From the NCBI GenBank assembly GCA_029239605.1, contig JARBUO010000001.1, positions 1 through 64,000 on the forward strand: 64,000 nucleotides of DNA, given 5' to 3'. Of this stretch, positions 1 through 9,562 are shown one piece after another. This DNA comes from Bacillota bacterium. Lineage in GTDB: Bacteria > Bacillota > Clostridia > Peptostreptococcales > Anaerovoracaceae. Position 1 is the first letter of the stretch. Every line of letters begins with the position of its first letter. Below the pieces are notes generated by a model. It was not told where the DNA came from. It saw nothing but the letters and a program-made list of their open reading frames with translations, and searched no databases. The translations under genes were made by a program, and so were the position numbers.

Positions 1-397
1 AATCACAAGAAAATTGCTTTGAAATTTACAAGGAACTTGCTTTTACCAACGCATTTTTTATCTTTGCTTTTTTATTGCATTTACTTTTTCAATCAACCTA
101 TTTCGAGCATGTAACGATAACATTTGTGAGAAAGTAACCAAGAACCCCATCTTTTGAATGAATCGAATCTTACATTTATTTTTTTCAGAACTGATTTTGT
201 GATATAATAAATACAAGAAATGTAGCAAAATTAAAGATTTTGCCTTGAGATGTATTTATTGAATCGGTGTGAAGCAAACCGGAGCAGCGGCTTGCACTTA
301 TGATATAATAGTTCCAGTGGAATTCGCAACGATTATAACGATATGAAACAAAATCTGATAATTTTGTCCGAATGTTTTTTATTGACAGGAGATTCGT

Positions 398-919
398 ATG
401 GCAAATCAACATCCAACCAGAGAAGAATGCTTGGCGTTATTGGAGGAATATAATACCCCTGCACACGTTATCAGACACTGCATCAAGGTTACAGAAACGG
501 CACTGAAAATTGCTGAGGCCTTAAATAAGAAGGGATACCATTTGGACTTAAGATTGATCCAAGGAGCCGGATTGATTCACGACATTGCACGAGTCGAGGA
601 GAAACACTGGGAGGTTGGCGCTGATATTGCCGAAGGTCTGGGATACTGTCAGGAAGCGAAGATCATCAGAATCCATATGTTTTATAACTGCAATCCAAAG
701 ATAGATGAAATTAACGAAACAGATATTATCTGTTTGTCAGACCGCATGGTAAAAGAAGACAAATATGTGGGACTGGAAAGAAGGATGCAATACATTCTTG
801 ATCAGTTTAAGGATCAAGAAGAGATTGCAGAGAGGATTAGAGAAAGAATCAAAGAAAATAAAGCAATGCTTGTTCGGATCGAACAAATTCTTGGTACCTC
901 CATCGATTCACTGATGTAA
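398..919 (+). CDS. HD-domain phosphohydrolase-like protein
   Basis: ORF; HD motif context 'GAGLIHDIARVEEKHWEVGADIAEGLG'. Confidence 0.8.
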   Translation: MANQHPTREECLALLEEYNTPAHVIRHCIKVTETALKIAEALNKKGYHLDLRLIQGAGLIHDIARVEEKHWEVGADIAEGLGYCQEAKIIRIHMFYNCNPKIDEINETDIICLSDRMVKEDKYVGLERRMQYILDQFKDQEEIAERIRERIKENKAMLVRIEQILGTSIDSLM

Positions 920-984
920 TCGAAGTTATATTTTAACCTCCTCTGTAATATGCTTAATTGAAGCAGCGTTGAGGAGGTATATTT

Positions 985-1641
985 ATGTACAAAAACAGAA
1001 GATATGTAAGAAAAAGGAAGGGCTATGGCTCTACTCTTGTGAAGCAGATCCTTGTTTGCATTATTATTGTTCTGCTGGTTATCGTAATAAAGAAAATGGA
1101 TATCGCAATTGTGAATCAGAGCATAGAAACCTTCAAGGCTGCACTGAACCATGATTATAAAGCAGCGGAAATTGTGGATTCTGCTAAGAATCTTGCCTCC
1201 AAAGCAAAAGATATTCCCGAAAATATTGTCGCAGCTTTCAAGCAAAGTGAAAGCAAGCTTGCATTTTCACCTCCCGCTGATGAAGATGCTATCATATCTA
1301 CCTTCGGTGAAAAAAGTGGTTTCTTTGGTTCGGAGACCAGTGGTTTTGAGCGTGGTATGAAATTCCAGTCAGATCAAGAGCTTCAGGTATACTCTGTAGG
1401 AGGCGGTATCGTATCAGAAATAGGAGAAAGCAGTCAATATGGTAAATACATAAAAATAGTTCATGGCAACGATGTGGTTTCCATTTACGGCGGCTGTACT
1501 CAGATTTATGTACAATCATTGGAAAAGGTGAAAAAAGGCCAGCTCATCGCTTCGGTCAGCCCTGAAAATAACGGCCATCTCAGTTTTGAACTCTGGGTTG
1601 ATGATGACATTGTGAATCCGGCCAGTTATATTGAGTTTTAA
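985..1641 (+). CDS. M23/LytM-like protein, SpoIVFA-like (degenerate peptidase domain)
   Basis: N-terminal TM segment plus C-terminal LytM-like fold motifs (GKYIKIVHG...HLSFELW); canonical HxH replaced by HLS; directly upstream of an M50 protease. Confidence 0.6.
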   Translation: MYKNRRYVRKRKGYGSTLVKQILVCIIIVLLVIVIKKMDIAIVNQSIETFKAALNHDYKAAEIVDSAKNLASKAKDIPENIVAAFKQSESKLAFSPPADEDAIISTFGEKSGFFGSETSGFERGMKFQSDQELQVYSVGGGIVSEIGESSQYGKYIKIVHGNDVVSIYGGCTQIYVQSLEKVKKGQLIASVSPENNGHLSFELWVDDDIVNPASYIEF

Positions 1642-1649
1642 GAGCTGTA

Positions 1650-2510
1650 ATGTTTCGGTTTCAGCTATTTCATACAAAGGTCGAACTGCACGGTTCCTTG
1701 TTTTTGCTGCTTCTTCTGATTGCGCTTTCCGGCAATTCAATCTTTGCTGCAGCTTCTCTGCTGTTTTCATTTCTGCATGAGCTGGCGCATAGAGCAACTG
1801 CCATTCATCTGGGCTATTCCCCAGAGAAGATTTCTTATGGTCTGTTTGGAGGCGTTCTCCATCTAAGGGAAGGCTTCATTCAGCCTGTGGATGAACTTCT
1901 GATCCATCTTTCGGGGCCATTTTTTAATATTGTTGCAGCGTTTTTACTTTATGCCTTCTATCAATATTTTGATTACCCATGGTTTGAGCCAATGATTTTG
2001 GCCAACATCATATTGGCCATCTATAATCTGATGCCCTTTTTCCCGCTGGACGGAGGGAAGATTGTGGATTTATATCTGGCCATATTCCTGGGTTATGGCC
2101 GTTCGCAAAAAATTTCCCGCTTTTTTTCATTATTATTTACAGTTTTCCTTTTCCTTTTGGGGATTTACTTGGTACAATATAATGTACTGAATTTATTTCT
2201 GTCTGCTCTCGCAGTCAATCTTTACATAGCCCGCAGGCAGGATAACAGTTTTATTTTCTATAAAATCACAAGAAATATTGAGGATGGAATTAAAAACGGC
2301 AACGAAAAAATCGTGGTCTGCAGGGAAGATATGAAGGCGATTAAAATCATCGAAAGATATCGCCCTTTAGAAAGCAGACTGTTTACCATCGTCAATGACA
2401 AGGGAAAGTATAAGGGACAGCTGACAGAAACAGAGCTCTTAAACGGGATCTATTACTGCGGTATCTATGCCGATTTTAAACGGCTTCTTGATTTCAAGCG
2501 TGCTGGCTAG
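1650..2510 (+). CDS. spoIVFB: M50 site-2 metalloprotease, SpoIVFB-like
   Basis: HELAH zinc motif, NLMPFFPLDGGK motif, multiple TM segments. Confidence 0.8.
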   Translation: MFRFQLFHTKVELHGSLFLLLLLIALSGNSIFAAASLLFSFLHELAHRATAIHLGYSPEKISYGLFGGVLHLREGFIQPVDELLIHLSGPFFNIVAAFLLYAFYQYFDYPWFEPMILANIILAIYNLMPFFPLDGGKIVDLYLAIFLGYGRSQKISRFFSLLFTVFLFLLGIYLVQYNVLNLFLSALAVNLYIARRQDNSFIFYKITRNIEDGIKNGNEKIVVCREDMKAIKIIERYRPLESRLFTIVNDKGKYKGQLTETELLNGIYYCGIYADFKRLLDFKRAG

Positions 2511-2562
2511 AAAACAGAACTGAGAATTCAGAAAAAAAGCGGGGGAGAATCCCCCATAAGAA

Positions 2563-4422
2563 ATGGAGCGTAACATGGTATTAACGAATCAATTGGACAA
2601 GCTGCTGATGAAGGTGGAAAAGCCGGGCAGGTATACTGGCGGAGAATGGAATTCTGTCACCAAGGATCTTTCCGGTATCAAAACGAGGTTTGGTTTTGCT
2701 TTTCCCGATACTTATGAGATTGGCATGTCTTATTTGGGACTTCAGATCATTTATCATATTTTAAACAAAGAAGATTCCGTTTTCTGCGAAAGAGTCTTTG
2801 CACCTGCTTCCGATATGGAAGCACTGATGCGCGAGGAAAAACTCCCGCTGTTCACATTAGAGACAAAATCACCTGTTAAAGATTTGGACATCCTTGGGTT
2901 TACACTGCAATATGAACTTTCCTTCAGCAACCTGATCAATATGCTGGATCTTTCCGGGATCCCTGTTAAAAGTAACCAAAGAACGGAGGCGGATCCCTTT
3001 ATTGCGGCAGGAGGGCCTTGTGCATTTAATCCCGAGCCACTGGCTGATATTGTGGATTTCTTTATGCTGGGGGACGGGGAAGAGATTCTTCCGGAAGTAT
3101 GTAAGGCCCATGAGAATTGGAAGGAATCGGGTACGGAGAAGGAGGAATTTCTAAAAACCCTCGTCCAAATCCCGGGTATTTATGTGCCTAGATTTTATAA
3201 GCCGGTCTACAGGGAAGATGGTACCATTGAATCCATTGAAAGAACTTATGAGAAGGCCCCGGTTCATGTTGAAAAACGAATCGTGGAGGATCTTAATACG
3301 GTTGATTTTCCGGAACATTGCATTGTCCCTTTCATCGATACGGTTCATGACCGGGCTGTGGTTGAAATATTCCGGGGCTGCACAAGAGGCTGCCGCTTCT
3401 GTCAGGCTGGAATGATCTATCGCCCCGTGAGAGAGCGATCCAAGGATAAAATAAAGGAAATATCATTGAGCCAGATTGAATCCACAGGTCATGAGGAACT
3501 AACGATCCTGTCTCTTTCCACCAGTGATCATTCTGAAATTGAGCCTCTTGTGCAAGAGCTGATGGGTGTCTGCCGTGAAAATAATGTATCCCTTTCGCTG
3601 CCGTCTCTTCGTCTGGATTCTTTCTCCTTTAAAGTTTTAGAGGAAATCCAGGGCTACAAGAAATCCGGACTGACCTTTGCGCCTGAAGCCGGAACCCAGA
3701 GACTCAGGGACGTAATCAACAAATCCATCACGGACAATGACATTTATCATGCCATGGAGAAGGCCATAGAACTGGGCTGGAGCAATATTAAGCTATACTT
3801 TATGGTTGGTCTTCCCACAGAAACCTTTGAGGATTTGGATGGCATTGCAGAAATTGCCAGGAATATCACCGATCTCAATTATCGGATTACGGGGAAACGG
3901 GGCAGGTTTAATGTGACCATCAGCGTTTCCAATTTTGTGCCTAAGGCCCATACGCCGTTTCAGTGGTTCCCTCAGGATACGGCTGATCTATTTCATAAGA
4001 AGCATCAATATCTGAAAGATAAGCTAAAAAGCATGAAAGGCGTAACCTTCCAATATCACGGTACTGAAGTCAGTTATATGGAAGCAGTTTTTGCAAGAGG
4101 AGACAGACGTCTTGCCGATACACTGATCAAAGCCGTAGAACTGGGATGTAAGTTCGACGGCTGGCGGGAGCATTTTAATTACGGACTTTGGATCAAAGCG
4201 CTGGAAGAAACCGGCATTGACCCTGATTTTTATGCCTGTCGTGAAAGAGCCTACGAAGAAATTCTTCCTTGGGATTTGATTGATTCTGGAGTCACAAAAG
4301 AATTCCTTCTGGAAGAAAATCAAAATGCAATAAAAGGAAGTCAGTCTGTGGACTGCAGACGAGGCTGTATTGGATGCGGTATCAATCAGAGAGTCAATTG
4401 CACCATGGAGGGAACGCTATGA
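2563..4422 (+). CDS. B12-binding/radical SAM protein (TIGR03960-like)
   Basis: CTRGCRFCQAG radical SAM cysteine motif; followed by its usual DUF2344 partner with 4-nt overlap. Confidence 0.85.
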   Translation: MERNMVLTNQLDKLLMKVEKPGRYTGGEWNSVTKDLSGIKTRFGFAFPDTYEIGMSYLGLQIIYHILNKEDSVFCERVFAPASDMEALMREEKLPLFTLETKSPVKDLDILGFTLQYELSFSNLINMLDLSGIPVKSNQRTEADPFIAAGGPCAFNPEPLADIVDFFMLGDGEEILPEVCKAHENWKESGTEKEEFLKTLVQIPGIYVPRFYKPVYREDGTIESIERTYEKAPVHVEKRIVEDLNTVDFPEHCIVPFIDTVHDRAVVEIFRGCTRGCRFCQAGMIYRPVRERSKDKIKEISLSQIESTGHEELTILSLSTSDHSEIEPLVQELMGVCRENNVSLSLPSLRLDSFSFKVLEEIQGYKKSGLTFAPEAGTQRLRDVINKSITDNDIYHAMEKAIELGWSNIKLYFMVGLPTETFEDLDGIAEIARNITDLNYRITGKRGRFNVTISVSNFVPKAHTPFQWFPQDTADLFHKKHQYLKDKLKSMKGVTFQYHGTEVSYMEAVFARGDRRLADTLIKAVELGCKFDGWREHFNYGLWIKALEETGIDPDFYACRERAYEEILPWDLIDSGVTKEFLLEENQNAIKGSQSVDCRRGCIGCGINQRVNCTMEGTL

Positions 4423-5087
4423 GCCGTTATGTCGTTAAGTTTTATAAAGAAGGAGTACTTCGCTACATCTCCCATCTGGATCTGCTGAGGCTGTTTAAGC
4501 GCTCCTTTAAAAGAGAAGAAATACGGCTCCAATATTCTCAGGGATTCAATCCTCATCCAAAGATGAGTTTTGCCCAGCCGTTGTCACTCGGCTACTCCAG
4601 CAGCGGCGAATATCTGGAATTTGAAACCACCCAACCTTATCCTGTAGAAGAAATCAAGGAGAAAATGAATCTTATTCTTCCAGAAGGGATTGGTATCTTG
4701 TCCTGCAGTGAGCTCCCCGATTCAGGAAAAACACTGGCTGCAATGACAGATGCTGCGGATTATGAGATATCCATACCCTGTGCGGAAGAAAGGGGTGTTG
4801 ATATCAATCAGCTTGTAGAGGCTTACCTGACTCAAATCGAGATCATCGTTCTGAAGCATCAAAGGAAGAGCGGCAAGGACGTAGAGCTTGATATCAAGCC
4901 GATGATTCATGATTTAAAGGGTTTTGTTGACCGTAATAGTATTATGTTAAAGTGCAAAATATCAGCAGGAAGCACGGCGAATCTCAGTCCTGAATTATTG
5001 TTGTCCTCTTTCTGCAGCCATTCGCTAATTCCGTACGAACGGACTGAGGTAACAATAAAACGAACTGAAATCTATTTTACTGGTTGA
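4419..5087 (+). CDS. TIGR03936/DUF2344 radical-SAM-associated protein
   Basis: MSRYVVKFYKEGVLRYISHLDLLRLFKRSFKR...FNPHPKMSFAQPL; ATGA overlap with upstream gene; start revised from ORF track. Confidence 0.85.
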   Translation: MSRYVVKFYKEGVLRYISHLDLLRLFKRSFKREEIRLQYSQGFNPHPKMSFAQPLSLGYSSSGEYLEFETTQPYPVEEIKEKMNLILPEGIGILSCSELPDSGKTLAAMTDAADYEISIPCAEERGVDINQLVEAYLTQIEIIVLKHQRKSGKDVELDIKPMIHDLKGFVDRNSIMLKCKISAGSTANLSPELLLSSFCSHSLIPYERTEVTIKRTEIYFTG

Positions 5088-5192
5088 CATTTATTTCCAT
5101 ATAATGTAATATTGTGGTATGCCCGTCAATTCCTGTGCAGCTTTTGTCGTGCAGGATACCGCTGTTATGCTATTTTATAGTGAGGGAATGCC

Positions 5193-5885
5193 ATGAATTT
5201 ATATGATTACTTTAATCGGGACAAAAAGTTGATTCTAAAGGTAATCGCAGGAGTACTGCTTCTTGTGATTGCCTTTTTTTCTTATCTCTTAAAAAATGCA
5301 TCTAAGGAAGATACAATTGTTCTGACAGAGGGAACCGGGGGTATCAGCAGTAGCGCAGCAATACAGACGACCGGTTCTGCCATTGAGGATGACGGACTCC
5401 CTGTAGAAATCGTTATTGATATATCCGGCGCGGTCGGTAAGCCTTCGGTTTTAAAACTTCCGGAAGGCAGCCGCGTATACGAGGCAGTGGAAAAAGCCGG
5501 TGGGTTTACATCTGAAGCTGATACGAGGCTCATTAATCAAGCAGAATTGCTAAGTGATGGTCAAAAACTATATATACCGACCAAAAAAGAAGTTGAGAAA
5601 GCACAGGAAGGTAACGGTTCTGTTGGCCCCGGTACAATTCCCGGTTCAGGCGCTTCAGCGATCTCGGGAATGCAGAAGTCTGCAGATCAGGGATTGATCA
5701 ATATTAATACAGCTGATTCTGCTGCTTTGCAGCAGCTGTCAGGCGTAGGACCATCAACTGCCGAAAAAATCATAAGCTATCGCAATGAAAACGGGTCCTT
5801 TCAATCCATTGAGGATATCAAGAATGTGAGTGGCATAGGGGATAAGACCTTTGAAAAGTTTAAGAATAAAATAAAAGTAAAATAA
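5193..5885 (+). CDS. comEA: ComEA-like SLBB/helix-hairpin-helix DNA-binding protein
   Basis: N-terminal TM, SLBB region, C-terminal tandem HhH (INTADSAALQQLSGVGPSTAEKIISYR...). Confidence 0.8.
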   Translation: MNLYDYFNRDKKLILKVIAGVLLLVIAFFSYLLKNASKEDTIVLTEGTGGISSSAAIQTTGSAIEDDGLPVEIVIDISGAVGKPSVLKLPEGSRVYEAVEKAGGFTSEADTRLINQAELLSDGQKLYIPTKKEVEKAQEGNGSVGPGTIPGSGASAISGMQKSADQGLININTADSAALQQLSGVGPSTAEKIISYRNENGSFQSIEDIKNVSGIGDKTFEKFKNKIKVK

Positions 5886-6000
5886 GATTTATTGAAAACC
5901 AGTCATTAGAATCGCAAGGCTTATTAAAAACCAATCAATTGTAAATCTGATGTTATAAAAACATCATAACATGTCAACACTAAAGTTCGAGGTGATGGCA

Positions 6001-6501
6001 ATGTTTAGTCAAAGAAAAAGCTTTTTAAAGGGAAAACTGTTTTACGTAATCCTTGTTGGATTGTTCATTTTTGGGATTTGGCTCAATCAGGCTCCGGAAG
6101 ATGTAAAAGCTCCACAGGAAATCAGTACCGACAGTAACTATCCCGCAAGTACAAAAGGTGCTGTGAATCAGGGAAATAAAAATGACTATGATATACTTGA
6201 TAATATTATAGGCAAAAATAATATAGCGTCTCCAGGAGAGCAAAGCAATGTGCAAGCCACTGACAGCAGTATCGGCACTCCTGCCGACGAACCAAAAAAA
6301 CAAGGATACTATCTTGTAAAAGAAATTGATGGAGTTATCAAAATCTTTTATTATGATGAACAGGGAAAGGAAAAGTTAATCAGAGAAGCCGACATTGCAT
6401 TCTCACTTTTAAGCGTAGGAGATCAGGAACTCTTCCAGAAGGGGATTATTAAGCATAACGAGGAAGAACTAAATGAACTTTTGCAGGATTTTGAAAGCTA
6501 G
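6001..6501 (+). CDS. Membrane-anchored protein with BofC C-terminal-like domain
   Basis: YYLVKEIDGVIKIFYYDEQGKEKLIREADIAFSLLSVGDQELFQKGI...EELNELLQDFES resembles the remembered BofC_C pattern; N-terminal TM; lies directly upstream of spoIVB. Start uncertain (5971 or 6001). Confidence 0.6.
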   Translation: MFSQRKSFLKGKLFYVILVGLFIFGIWLNQAPEDVKAPQEISTDSNYPASTKGAVNQGNKNDYDILDNIIGKNNIASPGEQSNVQATDSSIGTPADEPKKQGYYLVKEIDGVIKIFYYDEQGKEKLIREADIAFSLLSVGDQELFQKGIIKHNEEELNELLQDFES

Positions 6502-6522
6502 ATCTAAATACGGAGGATGAGA

Positions 6523-7641
6523 ATGTATAAAGAAGTGGTCAAGAAAGGATCTTATCTGGTCCTTACTTTTATGGTTGCTGCACTCCTTGCCGGAGGCAGC
6601 TTATTATCTTTTATCCCAAGTGATATCAAAATTTTCTCAAATGAGACAAAAGTACTGCAGCTGCCCCTGAAAGAGGTCACAATCAGCGTGCTCCCGGAAC
6701 GGGTATTGATCCCGGGCGGACATTCCGTTGGGGTTAGAATGAATGTAAAGGGCGTACTGGTGGTTGGTCTGGAGGAAATTGAATGCACAGACGGCAAATT
6801 TGTAAATCCAGGACTCGATGCGGGTCTTCAAATTGGCGATAATATTCTCGAAATCGATGGAATAAAAGTAAATAATGCCAGAGAGGTAAAGGATGTCGTC
6901 AATAAAATAAAAGCCGATGTAAGATTGAAAGTAAAAAGAAAAGATGATATTATGAATATCAGACTAACTCCTGTTCAGAGTGTTGATGACAACCTGTATA
7001 AAATAGGAGTATGGGTCAAAGACAGAACCGCCGGTATTGGTACACTCACATTTTATGATCCGGTGAACCATGCTTTCGGTGCACTGGGACATGCAATCAC
7101 CGACCCTGAGACAGGAACGGTGCTCTCCGTTGCACAAGGGGAACTGCTCAATTCCAAAGTAGAATCTGTGAAGCAGGGGAAGGCTGGAAGTCCCGGCGAA
7201 ATCAGAGGTATTTTCTATGAAGCTGACAAACCGCTCGGCAAACTTGAAGTAAATACGGAATATGGAATTTTTGGGGACACCTACGGAGAAATTTCTAACC
7301 CTATCTATCAAAAACCTCTTGAGATCGGGTATCAGAATGAAATAAAAAAGGGGCCCGCATATATCCTTACAACCCTTGATGGAGATAAGATCGAGAAGTA
7401 TAGTATCAGTATTGAAAAGATCAACCACCAAACCAGAGCCGATACAAAAAGCATGGTAATCAAGGTGACAGACAAACGTCTTCTGGAAAAAAGTGGAGGT
7501 ATTATACAGGGAATGAGCGGCAGCCCAATCATACAAAACGACAAGATAATCGGTGCGGTAACCCATGTATTTGTAAATGACCCTCAGAAAGGCTACGGAA
7601 TCTTTATTGAATGGATGCTTCAGGACTCAAATGTCGAATAA
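6523..7641 (+). CDS. spoIVB: SpoIVB peptidase (PDZ + S55 serine peptidase)
   Basis: PDZ region, GHAITDPETG, IIQGMSGSPIIQNDKIIGAVTHVFVNDPQKGYGIFIEWML; precedes spo0A. Confidence 0.92.
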   Translation: MYKEVVKKGSYLVLTFMVAALLAGGSLLSFIPSDIKIFSNETKVLQLPLKEVTISVLPERVLIPGGHSVGVRMNVKGVLVVGLEEIECTDGKFVNPGLDAGLQIGDNILEIDGIKVNNAREVKDVVNKIKADVRLKVKRKDDIMNIRLTPVQSVDDNLYKIGVWVKDRTAGIGTLTFYDPVNHAFGALGHAITDPETGTVLSVAQGELLNSKVESVKQGKAGSPGEIRGIFYEADKPLGKLEVNTEYGIFGDTYGEISNPIYQKPLEIGYQNEIKKGPAYILTTLDGDKIEKYSISIEKINHQTRADTKSMVIKVTDKRLLEKSGGIIQGMSGSPIIQNDKIIGAVTHVFVNDPQKGYGIFIEWMLQDSNVE

Positions 7642-7687
7642 AGTCGGATACCATTAGTAATTAGCGTAACTTTCTATTTCCATACTC

Positions 7688-7716
7688 TTGAAAAAGATGT
7701 AAAATTTCTTTACTAT
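7688..7716 (+). promoter_or_regulatory. Putative sigma-A promoter of spo0A
   Basis: TTGAAA-N17-TACTAT upstream of spo0A. Confidence 0.5.
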
Positions 7717-7790
7717 ATAGTTCATAGGGAATTATGTACTACTGTAAAGAAAATGGAAAAAACTTGCGTAAGCTAAAGGGGGATTTGTCA

Positions 7791-8594
7791 ATGACAAACA
7801 AAATCAGAGTGGGAATTGCGGATGACAATAAAGATTTCTGCGAAATTCTCACAGATTTCTTCGAAACTCAGCAAAATATCGATATTGTCTTTACCGTTCA
7901 TGATGGAATGCAGACTGTCGAAGCGGTTTTTAAAGAAAAGCCTGACGTGCTGATTCTTGACATGATTATGCCGTATCTCGATGGACTTGGAGTATTGGAA
8001 AAAATCAACGGGATGGATTTGGACAATACTCCAAAAATCATCATGCTTTCTGCTGTGGGCCAGGAATCAATCACGCAAAAAGCCATCAACCTGGGCGCAG
8101 AATACTATGTGGTGAAGCCATTCGATTTAAATATTCTCGCTAAGCGGATTTATCAGCTTTCTGGTCATGATCAGGTAATGAACCAGCCAAACAAAGGAGC
8201 CATATCCCGCTCCATTATCAATACTGATGAAACCAAAAAGAATGATCTTGAAATTGATATTACCAATATCATTCATGAGGTTGGTGTTCCCGCCCATATT
8301 AAAGGCTACCAGTATCTGCGTCATGCAATAACAATGGTTGTTGAGGATATGGATCTTCTCAGTGCAGTTACCAAGGAACTCTATCCTGCTATTGCAAAAA
8401 AGAACAACACTACGCCAAGCCGTGTTGAGCGGGCCATCAGACATGCCATTGAGGTTGCCTGGAATCGAGGAAAAATTGAAACATTAAACAGCTTATTTGG
8501 GTATACGGTACATAATGACAAAGGCAAACCGACAAACAGTGAGTTTATCGCCATTATTGCCGACAAATTAAGACTGGAGCGAAAAGTAAGCTAG
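7791..8594 (+). CDS. spo0A: Sporulation master regulator Spo0A
   Basis: Receiver domain (ADDN, DMIMP, KPFD) plus Spo0A_C ([20 protein letters not shown]); start ATG 7791 after AAGGGGG RBS. Confidence 0.96.
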   Translation: MTNKIRVGIADDNKDFCEILTDFFETQQNIDIVFTVHDGMQTVEAVFKEKPDVLILDMIMPYLDGLGVLEKINGMDLDNTPKIIMLSAVGQESITQKAINLGAEYYVVKPFDLNILAKRIYQLSGHDQVMNQPNKGAISRSIINTDETKKNDLEIDITNIIHEVGVPAHIKGYQYLRHAITMVVEDMDLLSAVTKELYPAIAKKNNTTPSRVERAIRHAIEVAWNRGKIETLNSLFGYTVHNDKGKPTNSEFIAIIADKLRLERKVS

Positions 8595-8608
8595 AACAGG
8601 AAGGATTT

Positions 8609-8812
8609 ATGCTGACAAAAGATAAAATCGATCGAATCAATGCACTTGCCAGGAAATCCAAAGAGGAGGACCTGACGCCAGAAGAAAAGCAGGAGCAGGC
8701 AGAACTGCGTGCAGAATATCTGGCAAAATTCAGAGAGAATTTCAGGGGGCATCTGGAATCTATTCGGTTTGTCGATGATGACTGTGTCGAAAAAGGCAAA
8801 GAAAAACATTAA
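8609..8812 (+). CDS. DUF896 family protein (YnzC-like)
   Basis: MLTKDKIDRINALARKSKEEDLTPEEKQEQAELRAEYLAKFRENFRGHL. Confidence 0.88.
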   Translation: MLTKDKIDRINALARKSKEEDLTPEEKQEQAELRAEYLAKFRENFRGHLESIRFVDDDCVEKGKEKH

Positions 8813-8826
8813 AAAAACCAATAACT

Positions 8827-8864
8827 AGCAGCGGGTTTATACAATTTTCCCGCTGCTTTTTTAT
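8827..8864 (+). terminator. Rho-independent terminator after spo0A-DUF896
   Basis: AGCAGCGGG-N13-CCCGCTGCT followed by T-run. Confidence 0.9.
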
Positions 8865-8882
8865 TATACTGTTTTTAAGGCT

Positions 8883-8921
8883 GACGAAGAGCTCTGGAGC
8901 TCTGATCGTCTAATTTAGACG
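8883..8921 (+). promoter_or_regulatory. Candidate structured leader with mutually exclusive hairpins
   Basis: GACGAAGAGCTC-TG-GAGCTCTGATCGTC versus CGTCTA-ATT-TAGACG share the CGTC strand. Confidence 0.4.
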
Positions 8922-8956
8922 GGCAACCTACTAGTTTATGAGCGAGGTGGACAAAC

Positions 8957-9412
8957 TTGAAACAGTATGATAAGTTATTGATTCTTCCTGCGATAATCAT
9001 CATTATTGCAGGTATTTTTTCCGGATTCAGCAATCAATCCTGTGATCAGATTACGAAAGACCTTTTGCGTGAACGTACTGAGATTCTGCAAAATGCCTAT
9101 TATGGAAAGATCGATCGTAACAAAGCAGAAGAAGCACTCAGCAAAATTGAAACCTATCCGTTGCTGTCGGAGGATGTGGGTAATTTAAAAAATTATGACG
9201 CTACTCAGATTGATATCGTAAAATCTATGGAGTTTCTTGACGTTAAGCAGGAAAGTAAAATGTTTGATTATATTTCATTTCATACTAAAATTCGTTGGAA
9301 TATGAACGGACTCAGCGCAGATTATGTCAGTGAAAACGAATATTCGGTTATTTTGAAATCTACAACGCAAGGGTACAAGCTGTCTGAATTCAACCCAAAG
9401 CAGGAGTACTAA
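8957..9412 (+). CDS. Hypothetical membrane-anchored protein
   Basis: ORF with TTG start, RBS GAGGTGG, N-terminal hydrophobic segment. Confidence 0.65.
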   Translation: MKQYDKLLILPAIIIIIAGIFSGFSNQSCDQITKDLLRERTEILQNAYYGKIDRNKAEEALSKIETYPLLSEDVGNLKNYDATQIDIVKSMEFLDVKQESKMFDYISFHTKIRWNMNGLSADYVSENEYSVILKSTTQGYKLSEFNPKQEY

Positions 9413-9562
9413 ACACAAGATTTTCCTCCATTTCAAGTTATTTATCCCAGAGAATTACTAGGAATTTTTCGTGATAATGCAAAAATAACTGTTTATCTTT
9501 CAGAAATAATTGGTATAATAGAAGAGGTAATGAAGTAAACAAGCTGAAAGGAGAGCATTATC

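Noticed and set aside
8881-8921. Possible hammerhead ribozyme (contains CTGACGA core-like motif followed by a stem)
   Set aside because: The second core strand reads GATC instead of GAAA and no proper NUH cleavage site/stem III geometry follows; treated only as a structured leader.
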